A stretch of 15,078 nucleotides of DNA. Origin: CAMDWQ01 sp964497635. GTDB taxonomy: Bacteria; Omnitrophota; Gorgyraeia; 2-02-FULL-51-18. Where the stretch lies: positions 1 to 15,078 of the forward strand of contig CAZCDB010000038.1 of assembly GCA_964497635.1 (NCBI GenBank), in the 5' to 3' direction. Every line of letters begins with the position of its first letter. Position 1 is the stretch's first letter. Below the pieces are notes generated by a model. That model searched no databases, had not been told where the DNA came from, and saw only the letters and a list, made by a program, of their open reading frames with translations. A program made the translations under genes and the position numbers. This document shows positions 14,121-15,078 of this stretch, piece after piece.

Positions 14121-14149
14121 TTGATACTTAGAGGTTTTTGTGCCATAAT
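14121..14149 (+). promoter_or_regulatory. Sigma70-type promoter for the repeat-protein gene
   Basis: TTGATA (14121-14126) and CATAAT (14144-14149) each match consensus at five of six positions and are 17 bases apart. A start near 14156 would give a leader of about 60 bases. The rest of the AT-rich region 14044-14216 shows no GC-rich terminator for the efflux operon. Confidence 0.6.
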
Positions 14150-14188
14150 TTGTTCACGAGAGTTCTTTTATTAAGATTTTATATAGTT

Positions 14189-14215
14189 TTTTTATTTCTA
14201 AAATTGAAATAAAAA
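14189..14215 (+). repeat. Perfect 10-bp inverted repeat abutting the start codon
   Basis: TTTTTATTTC (14189-14198) and GAAATAAAAA (14206-14215) are exact reverse complements around a 7-base loop. Only one base separates the second arm from the ATG at 14217, and no Shine-Dalgarno is present. In RNA it would form an AU-rich hairpin at the ribosome-binding region; in DNA it could be an operator. Confidence 0.65.
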
Positions 14216-14216
14216 T

Positions 14217-15078
14217 ATGACACAGGACCAGAACTTACAAACTCAGGTTGAGCGTCCATTCAAGAGTCGATTTTCTCTGTCGTTCCGAGGAGTCGCGGTT
14301 CTTTTAATCCTTTCATTTTTTATTCAAGATGTTGCGCGTGCTGAAGATTTTCGCTTGGCACGTGAAAAACAAAAAGATAGTAGTTTTCTCCCCCGATATT
14401 TACTTCGCCAACAACAAAATCACGAAGATCTAATTCAGCAAAGAGAAGATTCTGAGCGTTTGGCTAACTCCCTTGAGGAAGATATGACGCGTCGTCTTCG
14501 CAAAAAGAAAGCGGATTTTGACGAAGACCCACGACGAACCGGTGGCGGTGGACAACTGCTATATACCCTGGGAGATAAAAATACAACGATCAATATCTAC
14601 GAGTACCAAGGCAGTGACTTATATAGAATTCGGACGTATGAAGCCGACGGAATTATCTCGGATTATATTTCAGCGGCGGATGAGATTGAGACAGAGGATG
14701 ATGATCGTGCTGAGCCCTTGATGGGAGGGTTTAGGCTTTTTGGTACGGGCCAATTTACTGAGGACCGAATCATCAGCGAGACTTATTTTGAGGGTACTGG
14801 AGAAGATCGTAAAGCCGCCTATGTCTTGACAGGGTTTGTGGATAAAAAACCGACGCAGATCTCAGTTAATGAATACGATGGGAATGGAGCCCTTAAGAAA
14901 ACAGTTTCCTACGCGATTGAAGATTTGGAGGCAGATTTTAAGATCCCGTCTTCCCGATCCCTTTTAGGGGAGGATCAAGTGATCGGTGAGTCTTTCTTCG
15001 CCGGAGAAAAAGGAAAAGAGAAGATTGACTCATCTTTTAGTGATTTTGATGAAAATAATGATGCCCAGACCTTTACCA
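14217..15078 (+). CDS. Exported repeat protein, N-terminal 287 codons only, family not recognised
   Basis: The frame from ATG 14217 is open to the window edge with no stop. A charged N-region of about 23 residues precedes a hydrophobic core (24-39) and a likely cleavage after ARA (42), so the protein is probably exported. A strongly charged, Gln/Arg/Glu-rich helical stretch follows (about 45-105), then a GGGG turn (109-112). Degenerate beta-type repeats come next, in two alternating kinds: YEYQGSDLYRIRTYE (128-142) and NEYDGNGALKKTVSY (218-232), versus SETYFEGTGEDRKA (187-200) and GESFFAGEKGKEKI (257-270). They recall YD-type repeats of large surface proteins, but I cannot place the family. 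The promoter at 14121-14149 points to its own transcription. The upstream inverted repeat covers the ribosome-binding region. Total length is unknown; I suspect a large protein. Confidence 0.8.
   Translation, partial: MTQDQNLQTQVERPFKSRFSLSFRGVAVLLILSFFIQDVARAEDFRLAREKQKDSSFLPRYLLRQQQNHEDLIQQREDSERLANSLEEDMTRRLRKKKADFDEDPRRTGGGGQLLYTLGDKNTTINIYEYQGSDLYRIRTYEADGIISDYISAADEIETEDDDRAEPLMGGFRLFGTGQFTEDRIISETYFEGTGEDRKAAYVLTGFVDKKPTQISVNEYDGNGALKKTVSYAIEDLEADFKIPSSRSLLGEDQVIGESFFAGEKGKEKIDSSFSDFDENNDAQTFT

Noticed and set aside
1..15078. CRISPR arrays, insertion sequences, transposases or phage genes
   Set aside because: No regularly spaced direct repeats, transposase-like frames or terminal inverted repeats were seen; the only sequence duplication supported is the tRNA 5'-end copy.

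Overview
The window comes from a Gram-negative bacterium with a moderate GC content that drops sharply around 14 kb. The Gram-negative call rests on an outer-membrane efflux protein, RND pumps and a periplasmic multiheme nitrite reductase. The last gene is an exported protein with degenerate Tyr/Gly repeats, in a style I associate with uncultured PVC-group bacteria such as Candidatus Omnitrophota. That placement is inference and weakly held. Two runs of exactly 100 N (3573-3672 and 9055-9154) look like scaffold gaps of unknown real size, so this is probably a draft or metagenome assembly.

Layout. (1) 1-710, minus strand: the start of an oligoendopeptidase F-type peptidase preceded by a SlyD-type peptidyl-prolyl isomerase. 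(2) 842-3122, plus strand: a tight four-gene operon of two tiny half-ferritin-like proteins, then NrfH and NrfA, the membrane-bound cytochrome c nitrite reductase (nitrite to ammonium). The catalytic heme motif of NrfA is CXXCH instead of the usual CXXCK. (3) 3125-3299, minus strand: tRNA-Ser(CGA), its promoter, and a duplicated copy of the tRNA 5' end. (4) 3354-4784, plus strand: a strong promoter, an RNA that looks like 6S RNA (SsrS) with its 3' end lost in the first gap, then a RarA/MgsA-type AAA+ ATPase that lacks the usual C-terminal end. (5) 4776-14043, plus strand: a promoter overlapping the end of rarA drives a four-gene efflux operon of outer-membrane factor, membrane fusion protein and two different RND pumps. 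(6) 14044-15078: an AT-rich stretch with a promoter and a perfect 10-bp inverted repeat touching the start codon, then the first 287 codons of a secreted repeat protein that runs off the window.

How the genes work together. NrfH passes quinol electrons to NrfA for respiratory or detoxifying nitrite reduction. The paired ferritin-like proteins are translationally coupled to each other and sit just before nrfH, so a link to metal or redox handling is plausible but unproven. The efflux operon encodes a complete tripartite pump with two RND subunits whose genes overlap by ATGA, which suggests a heteromeric pump of the MdtABC kind. The second RND subunit appears to carry an extra pair of membrane helices between the usual TM2 and TM3.
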